A DNA stretch of 64,000 nt, taken from assembly GCA_002812745.2 (NCBI GenBank), contig NCSJ02000019.1, positions 186,001-250,000 on the forward strand, in the 5' to 3' direction. The notes beneath the pieces were generated by a model, which was not told the origin of the DNA, did no database searches, and saw only the letters and a program-made list of their open reading frames with translations. The position numbers and the translations under genes were made by a program. Below, one piece after another: positions 10,827 to 24,300 of this stretch; positions within the stretch are counted from its first letter, which is position 1, and every line of letters starts with the position of its first letter. This DNA is from Scytalidium lignicola. Lineage: Eukaryota > Ascomycota > Leotiomycetes.

Positions 10827-13763
10827 TTAATCTAATTCATCGTCATCCTCATTATTTTCATCACCAGCCTCACCATCGGAAACTTCCTCGCCTAATTCAT
10901 GCAAGCGGCCTTTGTATCTATCAACCTTCTCCTCCAAGTCACCGAAAACCATCAAGAGGTCATCTAATTCACTCTGGACGACTTGCCTCTCTCCTTCCTT
11001 AGCGGATAGTGAGGCTTCAGCCTTAGAAAGTTTGGCTGTTGCTTCCTTTGTTCTTGTCTCAAGTTCTTGCATTTTAACCTGTATACGATGCAGATGCTTA
11101 GCTTGCTCGGATTCTTTAGCAACATATTCTTCGTGTGCAGTTTCGAGATCTTGCATGTGGTTTTTGTTCGCCTTAGATGGTCATGTCAGCTAAGGACTAC
11201 GGCTGGAAGCATGGTAGTGCAACTGGATCTCACCTTCTCGAGTTCTGCTTCTAGCTTTTTCACGCTATCTTTCAAATCTGCAATTTCGGATTCCATTCTT
11301 TTCCGCATACGGTCCGTGCTAGCTTCAGAAGTTTTCTGAACATGGTCTAATTGTCTCTGATAATCCTCGACAGCTCGAGCATGTTCAACATGTAATTTGC
11401 TAAATCGAAGGAGTCAGTATCAAAGGCCGTGTATAGAGGGTAATATTTATGCATGAGAGATAGTGATGATAGGGTATTTACGGACTTCATATCCTCTTCA
11501 TGGTGGCGCTGTAAGGTTTCATTAACGCTTTTAATCCGCAATAACTCAACAGCGGCCGTTTCCTTGGCCTTACGGTTTTCTGCTTGCTCCTGTCCTAATT
11601 GCCTTCGTAGAGACAATATTTCCTCCTCAGTTTTCTGCATCATTTTCTCCTTTTCTTCTAGTTGCGACCGGAGTGTGTCAACTAATTCACGAGAAATACC
11701 TTTCTGGATGCCATTTGCAATCACCGGGATTTCCATGACAGGGTCGCGGTCAATCACACGAAGCAAGCGACTAAAATTGTCCTTCAAGAAGTCAACAAAA
11801 GTCTTGTCGAAATAAACCTCTGGAAGACTTCCAGGAGGAGCTGAGTTTAGTTTTTGAGGAAGCACCTCAAAGTCTCGTAGTAATGGGTGGCTCCTTAATC
11901 TTGTTAAGCAGTCGATGTACTGTTCTCGGCCCATACGAGACGAAAGAATATGATGTATCGTAGCTCTCGGAACTGGGGAATCTTTTGTTGAAAATTCATA
12001 AATAGTTCCAAGCAGAAGAGTGCAGAGTCCTTTAACAATAACTGCATNCCCCCCCCCCACGGATCACCGCCTGAAGTAAGCTTTGTATGTTGCTCCCTTC
12101 TCCCAAAAAATCATTAACCCCATCAGGGTCCTCGAATAACCATCCGGACAACAACATCAAATAGCCAACCAGCACCCGATCATCTAAACTTCTTTGGATC
12201 CCATTGACCAAATTTGCCGTAATTGTTTGAATACATGTCACAACCTCCTCCCCATTGGATGAATCACCTTCTGCAACAGCCATCGCAATTCCCTTAGCAT
12301 CGCTATCGTCGAAAATGAGGTGAAAAAGAAGGACTGCAGCAAACCAATGGCGATATGGATCAGTAAAGCTTTGGCCATCCAATGGCCGTAGGAGCGTCGT
12401 TAGTATGTTTGCGGTCTCATCTGCACCGGAATTATGCCCATCAATAGCTCGACGCAGGAAATGCAATCTGATCGCGGGATGATTATAGAAATAAGCTTTG
12501 ATACATTCGCAGGCAGCAAATCTCGCATCAAAAGTAGATAGCGAATTTATACTTAAGGTAAGGTCAAGCAACCCGTCAATCACATAGACTGTAGGGAGTC
12601 CATTTCGTGGAGCACCGTCGGCCCCATTACCTAGAGGTACATCAAATACAGAATTGACTTGAAATTGTGCGAAACCTTCTTGAATACCAGGGTGGCCTCG
12701 AATCAAGTCCGCACAGGTGACCAAAGCCTGAGGCTAGAGATTAGTACAAGCAACCTAATAGGAGAGTACTTAGCTCGCATACCTCCGCTTTGATATGTGT
12801 CTCAGTAGAACGACTGAAAGCTAACTGTAATACTTGATCCAAGATCCCATGTTGGCAGAAAGATGCCTGATTGGCCTGTGTACCTGTGCTTCCAGTAACG
12901 AGGAACAGTCTTAATACCTCAAGAAGAGCGTATGTGTTCCTATTTCGCTGGACCTGCACCCATTCAGCGACCTCATTTTCACCATTTTGCTGGCCAAGAG
13001 CATCGCCAAGTAGCCGAGATAGCTTTGAGACGCAGCCTGTCTCTCGAAAGAATGACTGATTGGACACGTTGAGGCGTAGCAGATTGGCAAGAAGAATCAG
13101 GCAATCCTCAACTATCCTGTCACCCTGAGCGAGTGATCCCTCTTCCTTGATTATGTTAAATACTCGGTCGAAGGCGTTTTCAAAGGCAACCAGCTTCTGC
13201 AATTCGGAAGAATTGGGAGTCAAGTAAGTCAGCAATGACAATGCCTCATTTCGAACGACTTCCCTTCTGTCATCCAACACTGCCACAAGTCTGGAGATAC
13301 CCAATGGTGCAGTGAATATACACTCTTCTGTGCGCTCAGTTCTGGAAGACAGGATAGCGGAGAGCAACTGCAATGAGTATAAGCGTGAATAGAAGTCATT
13401 GGTATCCAAAAAGTCTAAGAGCAAGGTGATATTATCTTGACGTTGCGTAAATTCGTCCGCAAGCCATAATGCTATCTCTTCCGAAGCTTCTGGGCTACTC
13501 TCATTTGGTTTGAAGAGCATAAGTAGTGTTTCAAGAACGACCTTGACTGTATCCACATCTTCGCCATCTTTGCTTAAACTTCCAATTAGGCCTCTCAGGG
13601 CGCCTGACGCTACCGAAGCTGGGTATTCTTTCGCAAAACTTCGCAGGCCAAGTATAGCAGCGCGACGGTCTTCTAGCAATGTGGAAGATGAGAGTCGTGA
13701 GGAAAGAGTATTGATAGTTTCGCTGACGGATTGCTTCGCCGGCACCGTGGCGATGGTGAACAT
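10827..13763 (-). CDS. USO1: Vesicle tethering protein Uso1 / p115
   Basis: Golgin-type tether that captures ER-derived COPII vesicles at the Golgi with Ypt1/Rab1 and SNAREs. Four exons: 13763-12783, 12727-11486, 11399-11234 and 11171-10827, giving about 910 residues once the N at 12048 is skipped. The N-terminal two thirds is the armadillo-like p115 head (ETINTLSSRLSSSTLLEDRR, then HEAT/ARM-type helices). The C-terminal third is coiled coil from about residue 650, ending in an acidic tail (GEAGDENNEDDDELD). The frame break is at a run of ten C on the plus strand beside the N; without the N it reads IRGGGDAVIVKG. The donor of exon 2 (AA|GTCCGT at 11485) was chosen because it keeps phase with the next exon; the exact residue there is less certain. 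Shorter than yeast Uso1, as usual for filamentous fungi. Confidence 0.92.
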
Positions 13764-14256
13764 TGCTTTGGAAACGAATCAACGAGAAAGGCCATGAAGG
13801 ATGAAAGACTCTATATCATGCCGTAAATCATTGTTGCTAGCTTACTCCTATATATGCCTCCGATTGTTCGGAGCAATTTACAGGACAAAGCTTCCTCGGG
13901 CTATCATAAGTTTAGTACGTGGTACCTTTTAAACAGCTTCTTCCAGCAGTGCTGGCTGGCTCGCCTCGCCACGGAAAAACCTTAACCCCTGCAAGTCCCT
14001 TGCCTTTGAAGTGGACTTTGGATCTTTGCTCTCGTCTTTCGACAATCGCACGCAAGGCTACATCATTGTCAACGACACACAACTTTCTCGCGACGCGTAT
14101 CAAGAGCGAGTTCCATGTGGTTTTTGCGCGATCGAATCACCTCCCTATTTCTCCTATCGTGGTGTGAGGAAGATAGTCCTGGCTAGGAACAACTTACTTT
14201 CCTATTCTAGTTCTGGTCATCATTCTTTATAGTTACATCTCGAGCACAGTTGCAGT
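13764..14256. promoter_or_regulatory. Divergent promoter between USO1 and RAT1
   Basis: About 490 bases between divergent starts. No gene is supportable; short open frames in both strands look random. It should carry both promoters and both 5' leaders. Confidence 0.5.
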
Positions 14257-17200
14257 ATGGGTGTCCCTGGTAAGCAGTTCATTACCTTTTACTATATATC
14301 TATGCTGACATTATCTTTCTCAGCTCTCTTTCGCTGGTTGAGCCAGAAATATCCTAAAATCGTATCTCCGGTAATTGAGGAGCAGCCCCGAGAAATCGAT
14401 GGACATATTGTTCCTGTGGATACCAGGGGTCCAAACCCCAATAATGAAGAATTCGATAATCTGTACCTTGATATGAACGGCATTGTTCATCCTTGTTCAC
14501 ATCCCGAAGACCGGCCTCCGCCTAAGGATGAGAAAGAGATGATGACAGAGATCTTCAAATATACGGATCGAGTAGTGAACATGGTCCGGCCACGGAAATT
14601 ACTGATGATTGCAATAGATGGCGTTGCTCCACGTGCCAAAATGAATCAGCAACGTTCCCGAAGATTTCGATCTGCTCAAGAGGCAAAAGATAAAGCACAA
14701 GATAAGGCAGAGTTACTCAAAATGTTGAAATTGCAGGGCGATACTATAGAAGAGGAGACCGAGAAGAAAGCTTGGGACTCAAATGAAATTACCCCAGGTA
14801 CCCCTTTCATGGACATCCTGGCTTCAAGTCTAAGGTACTGGATATCTTACAAATTGAATACCGATCCAGCATGGGCCAAGCTGAAAGTCATCATCTCAGA
14901 CTCTACTGTTCCAGGAGAAGGTGAGCATAAGATTATGGAATTTATAAGGTCTCAGCGGACTTCTCCTTATCATGATCCCAATACAAGGCACGTCATTTAC
15001 GGTCTGGATGCAGACCTTATTATGCTTGGACTAGGGACACATGAACCACATTTTCGAGTCCTACGAGAGGATGTTTTTGCACAAGACTCCAAACCTAGGA
15101 CTTGTAGACTCTGCGGAACAGCCGGTCATGAAGCAAGAGAATGCCAAGGCCAGGCAAAGGTTAAGGACGGAGAATATGATGAAAAGCAGAGCGCTCCTTC
15201 GCTGAAACCCTTCATTTGGTTGCATGTTTCCATTCTCCGGGAATATCTTGAGATTGAGTTGTATGTTCCCGACCAGCCATTCAAATTTGATCTAGAAAGA
15301 GCTATAGACGATTGGGTCTTCATGTGCTTTTTCGTGGGAAACGACTTTCTTCCTCACCTACCCAGTCTCGAGATCCGTGAAAATGGAATCGACACGCTTA
15401 TTGCGATTTGGCGTGACAATATACCTTATATGGGTGGCTACCTCACAAAGGATGGCCATGTTGACCTCGAAAGAGCACAGCTCATTCTAAATGGTTTAGC
15501 TAAACAAGAGGACGCAATCTTTCGGAGAAGGAGAGAAACCGAAGAAAGACGAGAAGCAAATGCTAAGAGAAGGAAGATACAAGACAGTGGCCGTGGTGGC
15601 CGTAGAGACAGTACCAATGCTTTCAACGGAAAGGAAAATCATAATGGTAGGCAAAACAACAGGCCTTCTACTAATGATGGTCCCGCAGGCCTTCCGCTAT
15701 TTACTCCGGGAAACATAACGAAAGAGGCGAGGGCCATAACCCATGATATGATAGTCAACCGCGGATCCATCTACAAAGCTAACATGGCTAACAAGAGCGC
15801 TGCAGCTGCGCTGAAAAGCCAAATAAAAAACAACACAGAGTCCAGTCAGCAAATTGAAGTGGCTTCCAGCGTGGTTCAGAACGCTGCAATCGCTGGAGAA
15901 CCGTTATCACAGTCTCCTGAATCTGCTCTTGGAAAGCGTAAAGCTGAACTTCTAGATGATAGCGTAAATGGCACCCCAGGACGCAATACGCCACAGCCTA
16001 GTACCCCTCAAACTCCAAACGAAGAGTTGCCTCTAGATACTGTACGGTTATGGGAGGATGGCTATGCTGACAGGTATTATGAGCAGAAATTTAAAGTCAG
16101 TCCTAAAGACATTGAATTCCGTCACAAAGTTGCAAGGGCATACGTGGAGGGTCTAGCTTGGGTTCTGCTTTATTATTTTCAAGGCTGTCCTTCTTGGGAA
16201 TGGTACTATCCATATCACTACGCTCCCTTCGCGGCTGATTTTGTCAATATCGCGGATATGAAAATTTCCTTCAACAAAGGCACTATATTCAAACCTTTTG
16301 AACAACTCATGGGTGTTCTTCCCGCAGCGTCGAGGCAAGCTATTCCAGAAATATTTCATGATCTCATGACAGATCCAGAGAGCGAAATTATCGATTTCTA
16401 TCCAGAGGATTTTGTGGTTGATCTGAATGGTAAAAAGTTCGCCTGGCAAGGTGTTGCTCTACTCCCTTTCATTGATTCAAAACGACTACTCGATGCGATG
16501 GCTAAGAAATACCCACTACTACCTCCCGACGTGGCAGCTCGCAATGGCGTTGGGAAAGATGTTCTCATGGTTGCCGAGGCTCATACAGAGCTCTACGACG
16601 ATATTGCTACAAATTTCTACTCTAAGAAACAAGGCTCGCCGAGTTTTAAATTGAACTCTCATATTAGCCAAGGATTGTCTGGGGCAGTCGAGAAAAATGC
16701 GAACCATCTCCCCCATAGCTCCTTGGAGTTCCCTTTGGCCACTGACGAGATGCCTAGTCTAGATGAAGATCGTTCCATTAGGTCAGTTCTTCCCTTTCCA
16801 GTTTCCCAGGTATTACTCTTAACCGAAAACTAACTTATTACTAAAGTGTATATTACCACATGCCTCGTTCAAGCCATACACATAAATCGATGCTTTTGAG
16901 AGGAGTTAAATTCCCAGAAAAGGCTTTGACTAAGGCAGATATAGAGGTCACGAAAGGAAGAGCAGCAAGATCTGGCCGCACCCATGGCGGAGCACCGCTA
17001 CAGGGCAACGGTAGAGGTAGAAATAATATGAGCTATGCTGTCTCATCATATACGCCGACTGGACCGCCAGGCTCTCAGTCATCTCACGGGTCTCAGAATG
17101 GCTTTAATAGCCATAATTATCCCATCCCACCACCCAGTTGGCAACCACCGCCTCCTGGCCTAACCAGTTTTGCTCACGGAAACCCACCACCACCCCCTGG

Positions 17201-17369
17201 TATGTATGGATCTTATACCCAAGGATATTCACCACATGATTATCCCCAACCTCCTACGAATCTCCAGCGTAGCTATGAGGCACCTCCTGGTTACGGCGGC
17301 TACGACGATCGACGATGGGATGGCACAGGCAGTGGTTATCATGGGCAGCGTCGAGGACGGGGTCGTTAA
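14257..17369 (+). CDS. RAT1: Nuclear 5'-3' exoribonuclease Rat1 / Xrn2
   Basis: Processive 5'-3' exonuclease that trims rRNA and snoRNA precursors and drives torpedo termination by RNA polymerase II. Three exons: 14257-14269, 14324-16781 and 16847-17369, 2994 nt, 997 residues. The 13-nt first exon encodes only MGVP plus one base, and the splice rebuilds the invariant MGVPALFRWLSQKYP start. Catalytic blocks of the XRN N domain are present: DMNGIVHPC, DGVAPRAKMNQQRSRRFR, SDSTVPGEGEHKIMEF, YGLDADLIMLGL and FFVGNDFLPHLP. A CCHC zinc knuckle (CRLCGTAGHEAREC) near residue 264 is typical of the nuclear Rat1 branch rather than Xrn1. The last exon continues PRSSHTHKSMLLRGVKFP and ends in a Gly/Pro/Arg-rich tail (GQRRGRGR). 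Confidence 0.97.
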
Positions 17370-18309
17370 GTATAGACGATGGGTTGCAAAAATTATTACC
17401 TGGGTTTATTTTCCGATTGTGGGCTGTTCTCCAAGAAAAACAATTCTACATGTTATGTACGATATGTGGAGATATTGAAGTGGTTCTGTAAATAAATCTA
17501 GTGATGTTCAAGTATATCGCTGCTCAGCTGAGCAGTTGTACCCTGAAGCTCTATCTTAAGTCTTAGCTTACAGTAAGACTAAATGTTTCTTTGAACCCAG
17601 TTTCTGATAAGCTCACAATGTTGAACTACCTAGACAGTAGCCATTTTTACATTCAGATAAACCGAAAAAGACACTGACCTAAAAGCTATGCTGATATTAA
17701 AATCAATCTAACCTTGATTAGATAGGTAGCACGTAAGAATGGCAACTGAGCGGTCATGATGATCTGTTATTCAGATTAATTGAATATCTCCTTTCCAATT
17801 TATTTTAATTTTAACTCTCCCATGTCAGGTGGAATCTTTAACCCATAACCGTACTCCCCTATCGCTTTCGTGCCTATTGGCCCGCCTGGAAGCTATGAAA
17901 CGCTACTCATGCAGGTCATTTTAACCTCAACTCCTCAAAGAACCGTGAAACCGCGCAACGCGAGGGCCAGGAAGGCCAAACCTGTCTACAACTGCCTTTC
18001 GCACAAGCACGCGCTGCAACTTTCGAATCCTGTTTCAACTGGTGACCTATTCTGTGCTAATTGTTCACTGATCCACGGCTCTGCAGCTGCTTTGTGGCTT
18101 TCGATCTAAGTTCCTGATAGCCTTGCATACGAGATCTCGAATCACCTACCTTCATCACATAACGACCACTGCTTTGCTTCAGCGGTCATGTTTACGACTA
18201 TACTACCCGAGCAAATACCTCATAATCCTCTGCTTTGTTTCTAGTCTGCAGTGATTTCATGTCTGTTCTAGAGTAGTCGCCTTCCCGACTCCTATTCCAC
18301 TCTCCCACC
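17370..18309. other. Intergenic, RAT1 3' side and neurofibromin 5' side
   Basis: About 940 bases. The left half is AT-rich and probably RAT1 3' UTR and terminator; the right half (from about 17850) is pyrimidine-rich and probably the promoter and leader of the next gene. Short upstream ATGs occur (for example near 18188). No gene is supportable. Confidence 0.45.
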
Positions 18310-21300
18310 ATGAACGGAGACTCGAGCCTGGTTATCACATTGGTGGAGAGATTGACAACTAGGGTAACGGATTGAACACTGTTATAACTGGCTTTGGTTG
18401 CTAATAATTGTTGCTAATAGCTGCCACATCGCACCGGTTCTGACTCCCTTGATCTCCATCGTGACGAGGTTGTTCTTCTTACCCGCGCCACTCTCCTTAA
18501 CATCAGTCATTCTATCATTGGTGTGGTGGTTGACACGCTTGTACAATTATTAGAAGAACTTGCAAGGCCATACAAGGGGATCAACACTCATCCCGTGCAT
18601 GTTCTACGTTCAGAACTGTATGTGATTGAGCTGCTCTCCGAATGTTTCTCTACACACTGGGCACGAATTAACACGGCTCACACTACTTCCAAAAACCAGG
18701 AGAGACCCAGTTCCGACTCAGAGAGTTCTGCCTCCGAAAGTGCCTCGAAACATCGAATTACACCTAATCGGACGAGACGGGCATCTTGCAACAAGCTACT
18801 CGAGCGAGATATAGCTCCCGAGCCACTGGATGATGTTTTAGTTGGAAGACTAATAGATGCCGTTAAACTGTTTTCAAACCCCGTGTCTGATAACTATGTT
18901 CTTCCTTCGGCCAATATCCTAGATGACATATCAAAAGGGAGTGAACATGCAGTTAGGGTGCTGCCCTCGGTAAGCAGTGCTGCGCTGAACGGACAATATA
19001 ACCAGACAGAGACTGCAAAACTTATAGTTGAGAAGACGAACGCAATCGAGACTTATACCCGGCAAATTATTGAGTATGTTTCATTTTCAAACTGGCCGCG
19101 AGTTCTCGAGTATCTCAAGTCGGCTCTCCGAGGTCTACGTGCAGCTCATCCCAGTATCGGTAATACTGTTCAGACAAATCAAGTTGCCGAAGATGATAGA
19201 AATGCACTCATTACTATTCGCCTAATTTCCGCATTTTGGGTAGACAGCCGTAAGCTAGGAGTCATAATTCAAGAGCTATGTGGAAGTTTTCTCCATCTCC
19301 GGAAGGCTTTTCAAACCGCAGTAGCCATTGTCTTGCCAATGTTGATTACTAGATGGCTCGAACGTAATCCCGAAGAATTTGTGAATCTGCATACCATGCA
19401 CAACAGACTTGATGGCGGTGCCGAGACCTTATTCGACATGACCAACACGATGATCGATGGTGGGAGACGGAAGGCCTTACTCTTTCCGTTTCAGATGTCC
19501 CTTCTATTCTTACTCCCTGATGTCTTCGAAGTTGCTAGCAATATGAGAGACATCAAGAGTAGCAGTATGTCAAAGAAGGTCTCTTTTCTAGAGACATTAA
19601 GGAAATCCCTACGAAACAGAAATGAAGCCGCTATCTACTGCCTAACTTCTGTCTTGAGGGCCGCTCGCCATTTTTCACCCGATAGTGATGCAGCACTTAT
19701 CAGTTTTGCCCTTGATGTACAGGAAGAAGTCAGAGAAGCAGTATTTCGAAGGAACCCCACAGGGACAGACTCGTTTGCTCTTGACCATGGCTTGATGACA
19801 GCAACTTTTGTCAGTCTCACGTATCTGGACCTTGAGTCTTGCATTGACAATCTGGTTCCAATGTGTTTGGCTTCCAATACTCCGGCTGATTTCAAGATCG
19901 CTGTTGTATCTGCATGTTCTCATTTTGCTAGACAATCGAACGCGGAAGAATTTCGACCATTATTTGCCAAGGTGGCGGAATATTTGCGAATACAACTGAA
20001 GGTAGGTCATTAGCTTCATATATAGTCACGAATCTGACTTCCTTATCAGGCTATCTCTTTACAGGCATGGGATGCAAATTCTAATGACCAGTATTCCATA
20101 AGTAAATCATTAGATTCTGACACCACTGAACTTGTTTATTGCATTCTCGAGTTTCTAAAAGCTTCTCCTCTTAGTATTTTTAGTGGTGCGCCATCTGACC
20201 CGACTGAATGGAGCCAATTCTTTGATGATATCCTTGCATCCTTCAGTACATACTTGGTTTCCGACGACTCACAGATCGCAAATCTAGCTAGTGCTGTTGC
20301 ACGTATGCTTATGACGGATGGATCTATTGCACTATGGCAGAAGAGCAAATCTATCGGATCTCGTAGCTTTAAGTACAACTTCTGGAAGTCCTCGTGAGTA
20401 TTATGCTCGAACAGCATTAGAATGTTTTTTTGCTTATCATTCTCAAGGTCAATGGTTCTCATGGCGATGGCAGAAAAATTCATCAATAAGCAAGAAGATG
20501 CAAATATTATCCTACATATAATACACGATTACCTAGAGTCACGGCTCGCAGCATTGAAATCCATCAGAGTATGTGATCTGCTTGAATCATCATTGCAAAA
20601 CTAACTTATAAACTAAAGGAAGTAGCAGATCTCACTGAGGATATTCCTGAGCGAGCCGCTACATCCACAAAACTTGAAACTATGTTTTTGGTCTCTCTCT
20701 GCTCCGCAGACATATCTACGTGTGAACTTGTCACTAAATGTATAGCTCTGTTTTGTCAAGAATCACAGGTGATTGAAACTACAAGTCAAACAACGAAAAT
20801 CCCGTTGACAACCCTTCGAAACCTTAATGTTTATTTAGAACTCTCCTCTCCAGATTTTAGGTTTACAGGATTAGTTGCTTTCCAGAAGCGCGTCCGCGGT
20901 CTCTTACGACAAATGGTACATCCAACTGCTGGTATCTTGACAGCCTGGGGGATTGTATTTGATAACTGGCTTAAATTGTCCAAGCAAATATTCTCTCATC
21001 CAAATGAGATACCAGATGAGAGATATTTAGTGGAGTGGCGAAATTACTCAGGCTTCCTCGCCTCTCTAGGAGGAACGTGCATATCAGATCAGACCTCGGC
21101 GCCAGAAGACTCTGGCTTAGCTGGGCTAAGGTGGATCGACAGACTTACTCCAGATGACTATGATGATACACTGATGAGTAGATACATGAAGCAAAGCATA
21201 CAGCTATTAACGAGCACCAACGTTAGGATACGCGAGGCAACAAGAGAGGTCCTCTCAAGCGAGATATCTCCTTCGCTTTATGTATCCCTATTCGAGACCC

Positions 21301-24300
21301 TCGAATCAGAACTAGAAGTTCTTTTCGATAGTCTAAGAAACAATGAGTCGCTCCCAATAGAATCTCGAATTATCTTTGCAGAACAAGCAGCTGCGCTGGT
21401 GAAGAGCATTGTTGAGAGGCTTGGAAGCCCGTCAGAGGTGGTTGCGCTCTCGGTAGATGTTGGTACCTTAACCCTCAATTTTGCTAAATTTCTCAACACC
21501 TTTCCTGAAAGTTCGAGCGCTCTCAGAGTCAAGATTAAAATATGCCAACTGTGTGAGACGGTTACACAGAAGAAGGAACTTCTTAATCTTAGGCATGATG
21601 TTCGTATAAGAAATCAACTCCTGGAGGTTATTTTCGGGTGGATCGCGCGACCGGGCTCGGCTGACAACGCACCTCTCACGAGCCTTTCGCGTGTTGATGA
21701 GAACTACCGCCTTCAGAAAGATTTAGACAGAGCATGCCTCAAAGCACTTGCCGAACTAACATATCGGTTACCTTTACAACCTGCGGAAGGCCAGACCGAT
21801 GCTGATACTAGTGATCTCAAGTCTCAGATGTTCCACACATATTTCAATAGATTCCTTTCGTTGCTGAATTTTGAAGCGACAGAGGTTGGAAAAAATGAGC
21901 TCCGAATCATATCTGGAGGAAACGAGGATCTAGTGACAATACCTGAGCTTGCAATTACTGCACTGTCAAATCTTCTCAGTGCAAATATCGATGTTGGCCT
22001 TAAGCACTCTTTGAGTATCGGATATCACGAGGATCTAGATATTCGGACTGCATTTGTAAAAGTGCTTTGCAATATCTTGATTCAAGGAACTGAATTCAAC
22101 AATCTTTCTGACACAGCAGTGAATGAAAAATATGATGAACTCCTAAATGTGAGTGATGCTTTAAGTCAGAAATTCTAGGTCGCCAGAGCTGACCACTATT
22201 TAGCTTCTGGTTAATGACATGGCGTTAACTATAGCCCTCTGTGATGCTTGCCCAAGTTCAGAAGTCGATGAAATGACAATATCATTGCTGAACATCTTCG
22301 ACTCTCGTGACCTAGGGTTCATCTTACTAGAAGCGCTAATCAAGCATGAAGTAGAGGAAACAGGTAAACTAATATCCTTATAAAAGTAATCAAAAGTTGA
22401 TGTTACTGACCAATAGTAGAAAATGAAACCGAGCTTTTGCGTCGCAACTGTGTAGCAACAAAGATGTTGTCCGTATACGCAAAATGGAAAGGAGCAGCTT
22501 ACCTCAAAGCGACCTTGCAAAAAGTCTTGGAACGCCTAATATTAACGTCGAAGGACCTTGACCTTGAGCTTGATCCCGCACGCATTACGTCAGCTGAAGA
22601 GTTACGGAAGAATGCACTTCAGCTCCAATTTGTGACTAAGATTTTCATTGATGATATATGTCACTCTGCAGCTCATATCCCCACGTCATTCAGGAAGATC
22701 TGTAACATCGTACGGAACAAACCTAGAAAACACCTTGGCCATTAGAAATGCTAACACCAAGTTTAGATCTCAACAACTGTCACAGAGCGCTTCCCAGAAG
22801 CCAGGTTCACTGCTGTAGGGGGGTTCATATTTCTAAGGTTCTTCTGTCCTGCAATTGTTGCTCCAGATGCTGAAGGCTTAATTTCCACCACCCCATCAAA
22901 GGAGATGCGTCGTGGACTTTTACTTATCGCAAAAGTGGTCCAAAATTTGGCGAATAACGTATTGTTTGGAACTAAAGAAGCCTACATGTTTCCGCTCAAT
23001 GAATTTCTTACGCATAATATCTATCGGGTAACGGCTTTCCTACGAGCAATCTCAGTACGTCCTGCATCCACTAAACTGTGCAATAGATTACTAACAAGTT
23101 AGGCCCCCCCTAGTTCCACTGAACCTTCCTCTGAAACGGAGTCTTTTGACTTCGGATCTTGTGTTGCGCTACATAGATTTCTCTATGACCATTGGGACCA
23201 TATTCGGCAGAAGCTTGTGCTTCGTGAAAAGAATGGCTCAGCTCGCTTATCACTAGAGATCAACAATAGGCAGACTCTGATATTGGAATCCCTTAGGAAA
23301 CTCATTAGCAATCTAGGACCTCCACCCATGGATGTCTCTTGGAATCGGCCCACCATAGCGTTGAATACTCTACCAGCTTACTCTCGTTTTCAGAACTTCA
23401 TGCTCCGAAATGCTGGTAGAAATATGGAATCCACGATTTCTAGTCATGCTCTTTACGATGGTGGCGAAAGCAAGGTAAACTTCTAAACCGATGTTACGAC
23501 TAGCTTCTCACAATATCCCAGGACGGGCTCTCTATGATTTGTATCATCCTTAGAAATATCGATACAGAGGCGACGGACTACGACCTCCTCCTGTACTGTT
23601 ATTTAAAAGTTGGTTCTTTCTCAGTCTTAAAACTATCACTTATCTAACCTTAAAAGATTGCAAGCAGGATGTGGCACCGGCCTTTTGGTATCCTAATTGA
23701 CGCGACATGTTACAACGGGCAGGATGAGCCTCAAGATACCTTGTTCCAAAAACTAGATCTTCTAACTCCCGCAGAGTTATCAAGGCAGTTATCAAGAATT
23801 TATATATACAATATGAATAGTGCTTTTCGGTATGTTATGCCAGTATCAGTAATATCCTTACATCCAGCTAACTCCGGGCATAGCAAATGTTTTCGTCGTA
23901 TTCTAAGGCTATCGGTAAAAAGTGACTCTAGTGCATTCCATCCCAAGAATGTCGACTATCATTTGATAGATAACCTGCAAGATCTTCAAACCCACTTCCA
24001 TCTTAGCCAACTTCATTTACCCAAGGAGACTATTAGCGTCGTCACTGATACTAGATATGTCTTCCAGCCTATCACACGACTGTCTAGGACAAAGGGCAAG
24101 ATCGAGGTCTTAATTAAGGTCGGAAGTCAATTTATTCAGGTTACAACAACAAAGAAACAGGAAGTTGTCCCAGGACTTAGGCTTTATGCAACCGTAAATG
24201 ATATTTTCCGTCTGTCAGAACTAGATGAAGCACCTACCTCGATACAAACTGAGGATGATTCAGCATTCGGTCTACGGACTGAAAATGGGAAGATTGTAAT

